Assembly (NCBI GenBank): GCA_935421135.1
Contig: OW285187.1
Span: forward strand, 26,908,429-26,972,428
DNA length: 64,000 nt
Direction of reading: 5' to 3'
DNA from: Bugulina stolonifera
Taxonomy: Eukaryota; Bryozoa; Gymnolaemata; Cheilostomatida; Bugulidae
Translations under genes and position numbers: made by a program
In this document: positions 21,572 to 35,400 of the stretch, piece after piece
How the letters are laid out: each line of letters starts with the position of its first letter
Numbering within the stretch: position 1 is the stretch's first letter
Notes under the pieces: model-generated
Database searches by the model: none
What the model saw: the letters and a program-made list of their open reading frames with translations, nothing else
What the model was told of the DNA's origin: nothing

Positions 21572-24003
21572 ATGGCTGTGACTGTGATAAAGAAGATCAT
21601 GTTTGTTAGGAGAGTGATTGCTGCCATCACTGGAGCCTGCGTTGGCATCAGTGCTGGCGGTGTCTTTAAAGCTGTATTGCAGAATATTGATGCTAGTGTC
21701 TTTGGCTATATATCTGGTAAGTTCTCACCTGAATCACGTGAACTGGAAACTGATAGTCATAGAAGATAGATGTTGTTGAAATTGAACTGTCTAAAGTTTG
21801 TGTTTAGTAACAGTACAGTTACTGACAAATAGCATCTAATGGGGAACTAAAGGCTCAGCTACACGAGAGACCGATTGATTGTTCTTTTTTGGCCTTCGGA
21901 GCCTCATTCTAGAGAAAATCAGCTGTTGTGATTGGTTATTATTAGATACAACGACTCTAATTATATAATTTCTTTAAAACAAGCTTTGGTGCTTGGCTGG
22001 ATATTAATCAAGGCCATTAGTGGACTGGTACCAAGTATTGCCTATAGAGCTATGACAACGAACAACGAAGTTGCTCCGAAACTCACATCTTCTCGTGTGC
22101 CCGAGCCTTTACTGTGTGCTGTCTAGAATGTTTCATGACGAACTGCTACAGCTCTTCCCCATTCCTTACATTCAGAATTAAACCATAGCTAAATAGCCCT
22201 ACTAAATAATAGTACAGGAGGTATGCCCTTACCTCCTACAGTAAGGGTGTGTCTTTATCCATAGTTTAGAAGATGTTCTACTAATGAAGTATATACCATG
22301 GAAAAGAACATAATTGTACAAATGTAACGCCTATTTATATGTACATGTGTTGCTGTTTCTCCATTATGTAGCATTCAGTAAAAATAGTCCTAGTATTATC
22401 ATAATCAGTGTTGTTTTTGTGTGGAATACTCTACTATTATAACAGAAATTACATTAGCGTGCTGTAGTAGGTGTCTATATAGATGTAGTGCAGCGTTTAC
22501 GCTGATGTGCTATAATGCATGACATGTATACATGTGGTGTTAGAGGTTTATATGGCAAGGTGGCCATAATACGAGGGATACCTTATGTACAGTTGGCTAA
22601 GTGAACATCCACTGCTAAGGTGGTAGTGGTAGTATGTTCTGTCCATTGTACTAGGCAATTAGGTGCCGTAGAGACCCTGGGCTCAAACCCCAATCAGGGA
22701 CTGGGGTTTTCATGAATGTGAAACATGTCTCTGGCTGGCCAATTCGCAAATTGAATATCCCTTGCATAAATAATATCGCATATGAGATAAAGAGAGTCAA
22801 GACCCCTTATCATATCAGTAATGACTTTGAAATTACAGAGTGAATGGAGTCCTACAGGTATAGGTTCTACACCCACTCTTATCTACATGTACACGTAGAT
22901 TCTAGATTACATTATAGATGCACTTGTATAACAGTTTACTCCTACAGGTTGGAATTATGGAGATACACTGCTTACTCTAGTTACAATGAATAGTAATATG
23001 GTGTGCTTATTAAAGGCTAAGGCCACACATTTACAACTCATGGCAAGGTTGGATGAGTTTTGATAAAATCCTGATGTGGTCAGCAGCTGTGTGTTCATAT
23101 TTGGTTAAAACCCAGCCCATTGAACTTTGACATTAGGATGGCCAGTCATATTTGGTTTTGGACCAAAGTATTGTTATTTGGGAGGTTTCAACTTGAACTG
23201 TCTCTTTGGGAGTGTATAACATCAGTATTGAACAATTTCAATTGTCCTAAAGTATTAAATTCATAAATAACCTCTTTTGAACAGCAATGTGCCAATGTCA
23301 AGCATTGGCCAGCTTTCCATCGAATGACTGTGTGGCTCATTGCTTGTCTGTGCGTCGGTACTCAACTCATACTTGCCAGTGAGTGCGGGCCATATTTTGA
23401 AAGCTGCAACTGAAAAGCGTGAGAACCCTGGTTAACTGATAACATTCACCAGTGTACATTCATAAACCTGCATGCATATTTTGTACATTTGTATGAACAT
23501 CGAACAAGTTTGTTTGTTTTACAAATTATTTACTCTACCTTAGTTGCTGTGTTTTCTTTCACAGGTGTAATTGCTATTTTAAATGTCATACTACATATCA
23601 CATACGCCAGGAAACGATTTACATACAACAACAAAGAATACTTAAAGGCTCTGATGTACGGTGGTTGCTTTGTACAGCTGTGTGGAGTCGTTTCGTTCAT
23701 AGTATACTTGGTGCTAGGGTGCCTCTACCAAACAGGTAAACGAGTACATAACATGCATACATATGTTAGTATATACATGAATTTAGAATAGAAATCAAAA
23801 TTATTACTACTTTAAGTACGAGTATAACTAACATAAACCATTTTGTAGAAACATTCGTAGTGTATGGGCGGAGTTATTTTCTCGCGTCTATCTGGTGCTT
23901 GATGACGTGGAAATGGGGCTTCTTTCTCTTCTGGTATTCTAGACAGTACTACCGTCGGCTTGCTCAACCAGAAGACGGCACCTCTCAACCAATCAACGAA
24001 TAA
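21572..24003 (+). CDS. SLC48A1: HRG1/SLC48A1-type heme transporter, copy 2 (156 aa)
   Basis: Exons 21572-21716, 23565-23735 and 23849-24003. Exon 2 is exactly 171 nt, as in copy 1, and both introns are phase 1, so this is a tandem duplicate. Shared blocks include GISAGGVF, LHITYARKRFTYNNKEYLK and SIWCLMTWKWGFFLF followed by SRQYYRRL. Sequence divergence is substantial outside these blocks, so the duplication is not recent. The C-terminal tail (QPEDGTSQPINE) differs completely from copy 1, suggesting different trafficking. Intron 1 contains a tRNA-derived SINE. Confidence 0.85.
22600..22720 (+). mobile_element. tRNA-derived SINE fragment, family A
   Basis: Shares TGTCCATTGTACTAGGCAAT and TTAGGTGCCGTA with the copy at 26246-26345, followed by a B-box-like GGGCTCAAACCCC. 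Lies in intron 1 of the second heme-transporter gene. Confidence 0.55.
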
Positions 24004-25717
24004 GTGACCACCAATGTAATTCAGAAAAAAAGTCCTTGTGCAACCTAGCATATAAAGTTCGTTACCGGATAGACGCAATGGTACAAATACAGGAAAGCAA
24101 TGTACCTTGGCAGTAGTGAATTTGGCTGTTACTGATAATAATTTACGTACACAGTGGTAAACTCAATCAGTCTCGAAATGTACAGACTCCATTCTTCTTG
24201 TAATGTTGCCAAATGATGAAAGTTTATTGAAAAATTCAGCGAGGGCCCAATTCTTCAGAACATGACACATAGTTCTCTGGTTCAACTCTACTTATCAGTT
24301 ACTTCAAGAAATGACATTATTATACAATATGCAGCAAGCAGTATTATTCTTGTTTTTATTAGAACGGAATAGGAGATAACTTTAAATAATGGATTATCTG
24401 TACACATTGCAGATATACTGTAGTAGACCACTCAGATCTCTGCAACATTTCTACTGTCATTTCAAGTTACATGATATGTAGTTGTCCAATGAATTATATC
24501 TATTGTTATTATTATTATCATAGCCAATATGCTTCCACGTACATGTACATGTAAATTATTGGAACATAGAAATTTGTACATATTATGTATATTTCCCAAT
24601 CTTTAGAATTGTGTTGGCTTAACTTTAATGCTAACTAGCATAGGCATAATAATTTTGTACAAATACTCTATGAACTGTTTGTTTGCAAAACAATTTAATT
24701 TTGATGAATTTAGAGTACAATTTTAAATATGGATAGGCAACCCTGATATGTTTTATTTCAGCTGAAAATATGTAAATAAACGCAAACATAGTGTAGTCAC
24801 AGAATTTGTGTTTATTCGGAGAGAAAAGAAAAAAAATCGGCCTTTCAATAGTCAATAGTATATAAATTAATATATATCTCCAAGTGAATAACAAGGTAAA
24901 CCCTTTCTATCACTGAGCAGGCCATTGCCATTGGAACCAAGGAGTAAAGGGTGCTTCATTGGTATGAGATAACTTTGAGCATAGAAATGTTCAAGCGGCT
25001 AATATGTGAACTTTTTCGAAATACATTCATTTTTATAAAAACCGGCAAGTAGTGTGATTGAATTAACTCCAGTCAGTTTATTTACATGTAAACATGGCAA
25101 CCAACATTACAAGGATAATAGTTGCATTGAGCAGCTTGACTAAAGACCTTCTCCATGAACCCAGGAAGTATGCTTCATGTATGATATACATTGGTGCTAT
25201 TGACAAAGTACATGTACATGCGCCGTAGAAAAGAATACAACTTGTTATAAATGCAAACAAACTATAGATAATACTATAACAACTTGAGTTACACTTTATA
25301 TCAGAGCTGTACACACAAACTTAATAAAAAATTGAAAGGTTTAAGTGTAGCTCAGTTGGCAATGAACAAAAATCTGATCAGCAGAAAAAAACATAAAGAC
25401 CTGCAGGGTGATTATAATGTACAATATGCATATAAATTAATGATTAAAATAAAAACAACACAATGATCATCAAAGCAATAATGACTAGAATAAGAATAGT
25501 GATTTTGTGTGCGACACATCAACTCAAACCTGTGACTGACTGTTTAGTGTGTAGCCAGAGCCAGAGATGATAGAAATTCCTAATAGAAATTGAAATTCAA
25601 ATAATTATTATAAAAATATGACTCAGCAGAAAATAGCAGCTGCATACAGTGCAATTTATGTAAATAAATGAGATTACAATTACTGTGGTTATACATGACA
25701 TGACAGACAGTGTTTCA
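24004..25717. other. Intergenic DNA between convergent genes
   Basis: Holds the 3' flanks of the rightward heme-transporter gene and the leftward DSCAM-like gene. Runs of TACATGTACATGTA occur at about 24538 and 25208. No further gene seen. Confidence 0.55.
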
Positions 25718-28700
25718 TCACACAATAGTGTAATCCTCAGTGTAGGGTTCCGTAGTCCTGGTCTCTGTTTGGTCGGTGGATACAGTTCTGTAGTATCTGC
25801 AGCACACAATAACATACATGATAATATATACATGCCACATTAGAGTTGTCTGCTCTCCTGTAACTGTAGCATGATGATGAGACAACTCCCAATGCTGCAG
25901 GTCATATACTATTATTAGTTGGACTTGAGAAATGATACTAAACCTTAGTTACAGACTGACAGAACTTCTTACCTATCAATAAGCCTAGAGTCATCAGAGT
26001 TAGGATTCTCATTTTCAAAATCCGTTGCTAGATTTCTCTGAGATGATGGGGGAGTTGTCTCTCCTGCACCAAGTGCTGTCTGCACCAATGACATCTTCTC
26101 CTCTTCCTCATATAAATCTCCACAATCTTTAAAAGAACCAAAATCATATTATTGTCTACAGAACAGCGGAGAGATTGAGTAAACAGGTGGTAACCAGTAG
26201 CTACGAGTGCTATAAGCCAACAAGTTGGTTCAGTACTCTTCAATGGCAAAGCAGAGCTGGTGTAGTGGTTAATGTGCCCTGTCCACTGTACGAAGTGATT
26301 AGGTACCGTAAAACCTCGAGTTCAAACCTCAGTCAGAAATGGTTTAATTTCAAATAATGTGGAAGCAAGTTGCTGGCTTCTCAGAAATATATACCTCTGG
26401 TCTTGTGGCAACTGGCCGCCCGAAAAGAACCATCAGTGTCTTTGTTTCTGGTTCCATACCCTTTATCAGATGTACTGGATATGCTGGAGCTGTGATAAGG
26501 TATGCCGTATGGTGAGCAGTCATCTGAGTTTGTACTAAACTCGTCACTCGCATCTCTTCTGTAACCAGAACAGATTCTACTAGGAGGTTCCTTACGTGTA
26601 TATTATGTGCTGTGGACGCATGTGTGTATGTGCTATGTGTGGGAATTATATTGTAGATGATAAAGTATAAACAATGTATGTAAACAGCTACACGTTACAT
26701 GTAACAAGAGAATTACAATTTTGGAGATTTAAACTACAAAACTAACGCAACAGTCACAACACAGATAAAACGTTCTCGTTTATAGCTGCATAAAAATATT
26801 AAAATGAATTCAACATTATTTATAATATGGAGGCAAAGAGTACATGTCTCATCATGTGATAATATTATACCGGAATTTCCTCTGAGATCTGGATCTCTTT
26901 TGCTTCCTCTTATAAAATCTTCTTTGTGGACTTTTGAGTCTATTTGACCTCTGTCTTGGTTCCTGGTCTGTAGCAGTGTCGCTAGAGTGATCCATTGCAC
27001 ACCCTGCAGTAATACACACTGTCAGAATCTACACCCTCATATCGATAACATTATTATACTAGCTAACAGTGAGGTAATTCCTATGTTATATGCACATATA
27101 GACAAGTAGAGAGGAATTAGAACAACATGTCCTAATGTCGTAGTATATGCCGGCATGGGCTATACCACCACATATACCTAGACCTAATGCATGTGTGCTA
27201 CAGTAGAATATATCTACAAGTACTAATAATACTGCAGTATACATCTGCCATACTCTTCTACAACATAGGTCACCTACTGGAGCAGTTCCAACCTATGTGC
27301 AATGTATCTAATACAACTCATATCACCTTAATGAGCTATTGAGCTATTGATTTTTATTGAAGTTGTCTTCTCTCTCTTCCTATTCCCTGTCTATAAAGGG
27401 AGCTTAGTATCCAAAGCACTGAACTTTACTATACATACATGTACATATATATTACTAACCCCATACTAGTGTAACAATATACCTGAAGGCAAAGTGGTGG
27501 AGTAAATAGGCACTTCACACACAGCTTGTCTGCTCTCCTCTGGTTTAGGAGGGGACTGAGTGAACATACGGATTCCAGCCTCCGTAACTATAGAACTCTC
27601 CGGACTAAGAGAAGAAGTGAGTGGACGTGGTGATTCAAATAATATCGGTCCAGGTGGGTTTATCTATCAAATAAGAAACTAACAGTTAACAGTAAAGTTG
27701 TATGAAGATTATGCTAAGAGTTCTGATTACCTGACAGTCATCTGCAGGTTTTTATTACCTGAGTGTATGTTGTGATTGTAGATACATGTAGGTATTCATA
27801 TTACATGTACACATACTATTCTATCATAGTACATGTACACATACTATCTTATCATATTACCTGTACAATCACAATATAATACACACCTTGAAGTTGTGGT
27901 AAGCTAGAAGTAGTTCCTCTTGATTACTGGACACTGTGGCCATACTACTGAGACAGCTAGGGTATTGACTCATTCTACCTGGGGTATCAATCCTGCCCAT
28001 ACGTAGACCTGTGGTGTTGGGACGTGATTCTACCGCCCCACCCGTGTGCCTTATGAATTCATGGGATGTGCACCTTTTCCCAGCAGGTTCACAGTGATAC
28101 TCGTGTAGTGCCTCAGGGGGTGGGGGAGGAAACTCTTCCTCACAAGCGTCACACGCCGAGTTATCAAGCTAAAATAGTCGCACATCACTATATTATCTCT
28201 CTGCTCATATTTGAAAGAGATAATTTATCTCTATCTGTTCCACTAAATTGACCTAGTTCGCACTTCCCGTTTAGTAACATTGTATAGCTTAATTTGACCT
28301 AAATTCTTGCCATCGGGTAGAAACCAAGTAGTATCCAATAGCAATTTCAGGGAGTGAGTAACATGTTTAGTCATCGACTACCCTACAACTATGCTAATTT
28401 TGTCAAAATTACCTATTTTGATGGATGCTTTTTTGTTAAGTCAAAGACAAAGCTAAATGAAAATTTCCTTTTCAAGTATAAAGTACAGAAATTGTGAAGT
28501 TTGAAATATCGACAAATCATGTTTCCTGTTATAGATACCTGTTTTAATTTATCACGCTCATCTGCACAGTAATGGCAGTGTTTCTTGAGAGCTCCATGTA
28601 TGCACCTTCTCTCTTCGTCATGTTTGTTCAGTTTGGCTCGAGCAAAGCTCAGTGTAGGGGTACATGTCTCGTAATCACCTGAACGGGCCGATGCATAAAT

Positions 28701-29476
28701 AAACATGGCGTACGGTGAGACAGACGCCTCTTTGGTTGATAATTTACCACTACTATCAAATTCGGCTGCCTCGGGGGCGACTGCAAGTAGACAAATGGCA
28801 TGGCTGACTTGTGGCGGTTACTCAGTTGATTGCAAGAATTGTCACCATGACTGTACATAGACGTAAGAGGTGTCCAGGTTTTGGAGGTTATTTAGTATGC
28901 AGTTGAGAATTGAAAATCTAAGCCATGCTATCAGATCAGCCATGCAATTTGTCTAGCAAAATGCAATCAAATTATACTCTCTTCATAGATTACAGGAGTG
29001 ACAGTGATAGAAACAAGTACACTCTTTAAACTCTATGTGATAAAGTATCTGTATCCGTATTGTGCCTCGAGTTCTAATGTCTACATGTAAAAGCGCTTTA
29101 CTCTCTAATGTTGCCAGGTAATAGCAGAATGTGCCAATATTTAGCCTATCAGTGGTGCACTAAGATGAAAAGTGTTATTCTAACCTGCGCTACATATACA
29201 TGTACATGACTTGTGTCTAAATTACTACAATAAGTTAGGTTCATGCGTTTATTTCAATCATGCGAAGCAGTAGGTGGGGGAGGAGTCTCTCACCTTCGTC
29301 TTTGTCAAAATCTGTGTGCTCAGCATTAATACTGACTGTAGGGTGATGTAACAGCCAGACACCAGAGTCTCCAGATAGATTCTCCCGTGGAATATCAAAC
29401 TGAGTTCTGGCATGGTGGTGGTGAGCGTTTAACTCACTGATATCTGAGAACATGCTCTGTCTGGATTTGTTCCCTC
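25718..29476 (-). other. DSCAM: DSCAM: cytoplasmic tail (exons 35-42)
   Basis: Exons 29294-29476, 28539-28678, 27887-28168, 27483-27663, 26871-27003, 26395-26579, 25973-26126 and 25718-25796. Features in order: His-rich HHHH in exon 35; a Cys/His cluster (RRCIHGALKKHCHYC) in exon 36; EEEFPPPPPEA in exon 37, an Ena/VASP EVH1-type ligand; a basic KRKQKRSRSQRK stretch in exon 39; a Ser-rich segment in exon 40; an acidic YEEEEK in exon 41; and C-terminus EDYTIV, a class I PDZ ligand. The exon 39 frame was chosen by phase; a longer-looking alternative frame there is not compatible. Confidence 0.9.
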
Positions 29477-32400
29477 CTGCACACCACATAAAGGTTTGAG
29501 GTGAAACAGTTTCGCCACATGGATATGGACTCGATATATCACATATTACACATTATTATGCATTGCTTGTAGAGCAAACACATTGACCAATAAATAATCG
29601 GTGTAAAATCTGAGATGCAATGATGAAGTTTCAAACGCTGAAGTAAGTAAATACCAGACTGAGTTCAGCGGATATAATATGTTTGCAAATCATGTTCACA
29701 GACTCTGTGTGTGATTTCATGTAGAAATTTAACGAAAATTCACATGTATAAATATTAGAGCAGAATATTCACCTTTGTAAGCGAGTACATTTCTACCTCT
29801 CCTCCAGAAGAAGTAGCATCCTATAGTAGCTATTATGACAGCCAATAGAACCACACTAATAGGTACAACTAGAGTGAGAGTACTTGGACCTGAACTCATG
29901 CTCTCAATTCTGTCTGACTGCTGAAGTGGACCCACTGTGACTGCAATGAGGTTATAATATAGTGATATTGTAATAATGTCGACACTCTCAGAAACAGTAT
30001 AAAAATTTTTAACAAAAACCATAAACTACATGTACTTTGTACACGTTATATAATGAATATGGAGTGACTCTCTTTTCTGCCTACATCTACATGTACAAAT
30101 ATGTTCTAAAAGCCTGGAATATTTCTAAGCTCTCTTTTTATATTAATGTAAAATTTCTAAAAGCATTTGAGACCTGCTCTTTTTAACATGGCAGCAGAGA
30201 AAGATATATTGTAATAATTTGGGAAATAGAGAAGACAACTTTTAACTATAACTAAGAGTATGTGAACATCTATTTATATTACATATAAAGGTAAATAAAT
30301 AACCAAGAATTTAATCACTCACATCCATCAATAGTAAGGGTGGAGTTCTGCACAGACACAGTCGTAGAGCCTGCACTGCTGTGTGCAGTGATGTCTATAG
30401 TGTACCAGGTACCAGGTCTAAGGTTATCCAGGAGTGTAACGTGTAAAGACGAGCTGATAGGGCTGCGTAATGTCCGTCTCTCTTCATCTGTCACTCCATA
30501 CGACACACTGAATTAAGTAGTAACATAATACATTGTAAATAAGATGCATGTAATGATTTCTTCTACAGGGAGATTTCTTCTACAGGAAGAATTCTTCTAC
30601 AGGGAGAATTCTTCTACAGGCAGTATCTATTCAAATTTACAACAGTTTAGTTTTCATCGAGGGAGGCTTGCACTTACCTGTAGAAACTGATAGGGCAACC
30701 ATTGTCAGACCACATACTAAGGTCTAGTAATATTGAAGTTCTGTTAATAGCACGGATTACCTTTGTGATGTCATCTGGGGCTATTGGCTCTGAAATTGGT
30801 ACAATAACCATTGTGCATGATTATTTTTCTTTCCTTTTATACATACGTTTATAACAGTAGAGAAATAATAATGTGTTGCTCTTGTGTATTATAAACATAA
30901 ATCTACTACAACTACATAATACTTACTTCCACCAAGAGTTCTGACAGACACAGCACTGCTGTATTCACTGCTGCCCTCTCTATTAATGGCCCTTACTCTC
31001 ATATCATAGTCCTGCCCACAGGTCAGTTGGGTGAACCTGTAGGACCTTTCACTACCTGCTATCTCTGTATCCTTCCACCGTCCACCTTCACGTATCTCTA
31101 CACTCCAACCTGTAAATGGAATATCATTTTGACTATCATCATAGAAACATGTAAATCTTAAATGCTTACATACTGTATACATGTAACATGTACCTAGTAC
31201 CGACTTCATAATAGAGTCATTCTTTTAGGAGTTGTCATTTCTTACAGCTAATATATATAAGAGAGTACAACTTCAGAATAGTACAGAGAAGATACGAAGA
31301 AGCTGTTGTTGTCAACTAAAAATAAGATATGATTATACATGTAGTATACAGATGGTAAGACCTACCAGTTATAAGGAAACCTCCATTATCGACGCTGATC
31401 CAAGTTATTTGAACGGAAGACGACAGTGTGGTGTTGACAGAGAGAACTGGGGCAGATGGTAAGTCTAAAACAGTACATTAAATTAAGTGCGAATGATAAC
31501 AGCAGTTATCTTTCTTGTATCAATGATAAAATAGCACATTGCGATTCTTTTTATTTTCAAGACTTTGACATAGAAGTATACTGGGACATGGTAAGACAAC
31601 TCTTGAGGAAACACATGCATAATAATATAGCAGTTTAGCAATGCTAACAAATATATGGAAAGAGGGTAGAGCGTTCTACTGCAGAAACACACACACAACC
31701 CACTATAGCTGGTTAGAAAGTGAGTAGGCATAATCTGAGTGCATGTACTCAGACTATATTCTACAAGCAGGAAGTACACATACTGGTGAATTATGGGAAG
31801 ACAATACTTACAAGATAAATCTTCATCTACACGAATAATAATTATAGAGGGAGTGTAAGAAATATGTACAACAGTTTGTTATAAGGGATGTTGTAGGGTA
31901 GACTACAATGTATATACAATGTAGGATGTACAATAATACATTAGCCTGAGGACCTAGGCCTGCTAAAGGATTAATGGGCATATTGTTAGCAGTTCATTGT
32001 TGAACTTGGCAAAAAGCAAGAAGTCCTACAATCAATCACTGACATACGGTCCACCACAATTTCGGGAGGACTAAGAACTCAGGCTAACTAGTACGTAACT
32101 ATGTACTGCACATGATTGTAGAGTACATGTATTATATGAAGGTAGAGAATGAGGTTGCTGTAGAGCAAGGCTCTGTGTTACAGTACATCGTCAGGTTTGG
32201 GGATACAATCACTGCGGTGTGAAGATGTTACAACACATACGATGCATATCAAGGTTTCTATACTAGCAAACCAAATACTGCTCTGCTAACACAATATATG
32301 ACACTAACTACAGTCATGTAAATCAATACGTAGTGGACAGTGTGACCAAAGACTTTTTTCAAGGTTGTCCACTTTATATTTACAGTGTGTCACTAGTGGG

Positions 32401-35400
32401 GGTTGTCTTACTTTAGATTCGAATAAGCAGCCTCCAATACTACACAGATGATGTTGTTTGACTTTTACATAGATGTGATTTTCACTGTACTGAAGACAAG
32501 GCAGCCTCAAAGTTGTGACACACTTTAGCGGCAGTGGAAAGCCTTAAGAAAGTCGACAGTATGAGTTAATAATATATGAACATCACATCATGGTTAAGCT
32601 ACGTACTATCCTAATAATGTAGCCTGAGATCTTTATATGCTTACCCTGCACTTGGAGTAGGAAGGTGAGAGTGGTAGCACCGTGTTTATTAGTAGCTGTA
32701 CATGTGTATGATCCGCTATCTTTCTTTAATGCTTTCTTTATGTGAATCGTTCCATTGCTGAGCACAGTGAATCTGGTAGGTAGAGTTTTGTCAGACCTGC
32801 TAGTATACAGGTTACAGTAAGATATATTACTTATGCACATACATGTATAATATTGACGCACGATGATATGGTTGGAATTGAAAAATGACTCTTATTTAAT
32901 TGAACTACTATGGCTGAAATAATATTATGCACATATACGCACATAATAATGCATATGTGCACATGTACACGTATGTAATATAATTATAGTTATTATAATC
33001 ACACAGTATGATAACACATGCAGTACAATATACTTACAACTTCCTGGACCAGCTTATAGACGGCTTTGGGTCAGAGACTGCAGGACAAGGCAGCAACAGA
33101 TTCTGATGGTATCCAACCTGCACAGTCTTGTTAACTGTAGGAAATACTGGTGCAGCTGCAATACAACAAAAGTTACATGACATGGCTCAGTGAAAATCTA
33201 GCAAAAGCTACAGCACAGAGTACTGCAATATACAATGGAAGAAGACAACTTTAGTATGTACACACCACTAGGAGAAGGTTTAGCAGTTGTCTCCTCACTC
33301 TCTACACCATACTCTGTTTGGAAATTCTTCGCCTGCACAGTGAATCCATATAGTTGACCTTGTGCAAGGTCATTTATCAGCAACTGTCTTTTAATGTTAG
33401 GATAGGTTACGATGACGCTACGTACTTTCCTTGCACCTAAATGAAAAAATGATTAATTTACATGTACATGTGCTTTAAAGGGCATATTACACAAATATAA
33501 ATTGCAACTATCAGGTTCCTCTAATGAAAAGGAGGAATATTCTGTATTTGGGTGGGGTATCAAAGTCTGAGTTGAACGTGAACGTGGATTGTGACCAAAT
33601 CTAAGCATGTCTTATCAAATGCTTTATGCTATTCAATCATATAGTGGTACCTGAGTATACAGTTAGTTTATACTGTTGAATGACTCCATTGACCCTGAGA
33701 GGGTCCATCCAAGACACCAATACGCAGCTAGAGTTTATTGCCGCTGCCATAACTTGTCTTGGTTTGCCAGGTGCTAAAATGTAGTAAAGAATATGAAATG
33801 TCAGGTATAAGAATAACGTTATAACATTGATGAACGTGGTGTAACAGTTGAGGAAGAGAGAACACACTTACTTGCTGCAGGTGTTCTAACGTAGACAGGG
33901 GAGCTCCTTACACCGTCCCCACTTGGAGAGTAAGTCAGAACTTGGATGCTATAATTAGTGTATATATCCAAGTCTTTAAAAGTCACATCAGTAGATCGTG
34001 TGACCTTGACCCTCTGCTGGGATTCATCTATAAAATAAGTCAAATGACAGAACAAATTTTGATAGTATTTCTGGTGCAAGTCACTCTAATAAGAGATCCA
34101 ATGTTTTAAAGAAAACAGAATCAATTAAATAGAAAATCCTGAATACTGATGCATATATAATGTACATGTACAGTAGATCATTGTGATGTTATACATGTAC
34201 AATTTACAGTAGTGGCTCTAGTAGTTCTAACCTTGCTGTAAATTCACAGGATTTATCAGCACTTTGTACCCCAACAGTTCGCCATAGAAATATGGCAGGT
34301 GTGGTGGCGTCCACTCTACTTTCACAGTCCTCTGGTTGACAGTCGTAGTAATATTAGTTGGAGCAGAACTTGGCACTGAATTATATTATAGTTTGTTATT
34401 AGTAACGCATAGTATCACCTCAGTATATTAAGTGTATGTAAATACATGTACATGTACATGCACTTACCTCTAGCCCACTTCCAAATATTTATATTTAACT
34501 ATTTCGTATGTACACGCACATGTTAGACGCTAGGCAAGAAATTGACCTGACTTCAAGCTTTCTTATCAAATTTGATTTTGAAATCTTTTACTTTATACTT
34601 TTACGTAATAAAATTAAATTTGAATAAAATAATAAGTTGCTGCATTAAATTGGAGCTATGAGATTGGTCTGTTAGAAGGCAAAGGTTACAATCAAGCTAT
34701 GATGCTACATACCATCTTCAAAGGTATAAGCTTCCACAGAAGACGATGCCGGGCCGACACCTTTCTTATTTCGCGCTGCTATGGTAACGGCGTAGCACAT
34801 GTCAATGTCAAGGTTGACTAACTTGAAGGAGGTATGAAAGGAGGATAGCAGATCCATATAGGAATATCCATCTGATGAATTAGTAGCTCTGTACCCAATT
34901 CTGTAACCGACTAACTCACCATTTAGCTGGTCACTTGGGGGCAGCTGTAAAATATGTATACAAATGTGAAACAATGAACATATTGTTTTAGCTCTGCTGA
35001 AAGACGAAATATTATAATATTACATACATGTACATCTACATGTACATCACAGAGAACACATCACACTTGTATAAACTGTGTAAATTTTATTATGCATGCT
35101 GTTGACATTATTTTATTTGGTGCTCCTGAGGTTGTGAAAGAAGTGAAAAGCTTGCACATTCGATAGGTAATCATCGGTTTATTCTGTAAAGCACTTCATT
35201 ATTTGTTGAATTCGTTTGCCAGAAGCAGCCAATTAAAATAGGGCATACCACATTATACAGTAATTACTGACCAATAAGGGTATGTCACACTACTTACCTG
35301 CCACGACAAGTTAAGAGCAGTGCTGCTCACAGGTCTAAGTGTGACGTTACGAGGAGGAGCAGACGGACTCTCTTCATCTGTGGTGACAGTGATCTCTTCA

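Noticed and set aside
26734..27000. Minus-strand 88-codon frame overlapping DSCAM exon 39
   Set aside because: Exon phases on both sides require another frame in this exon.
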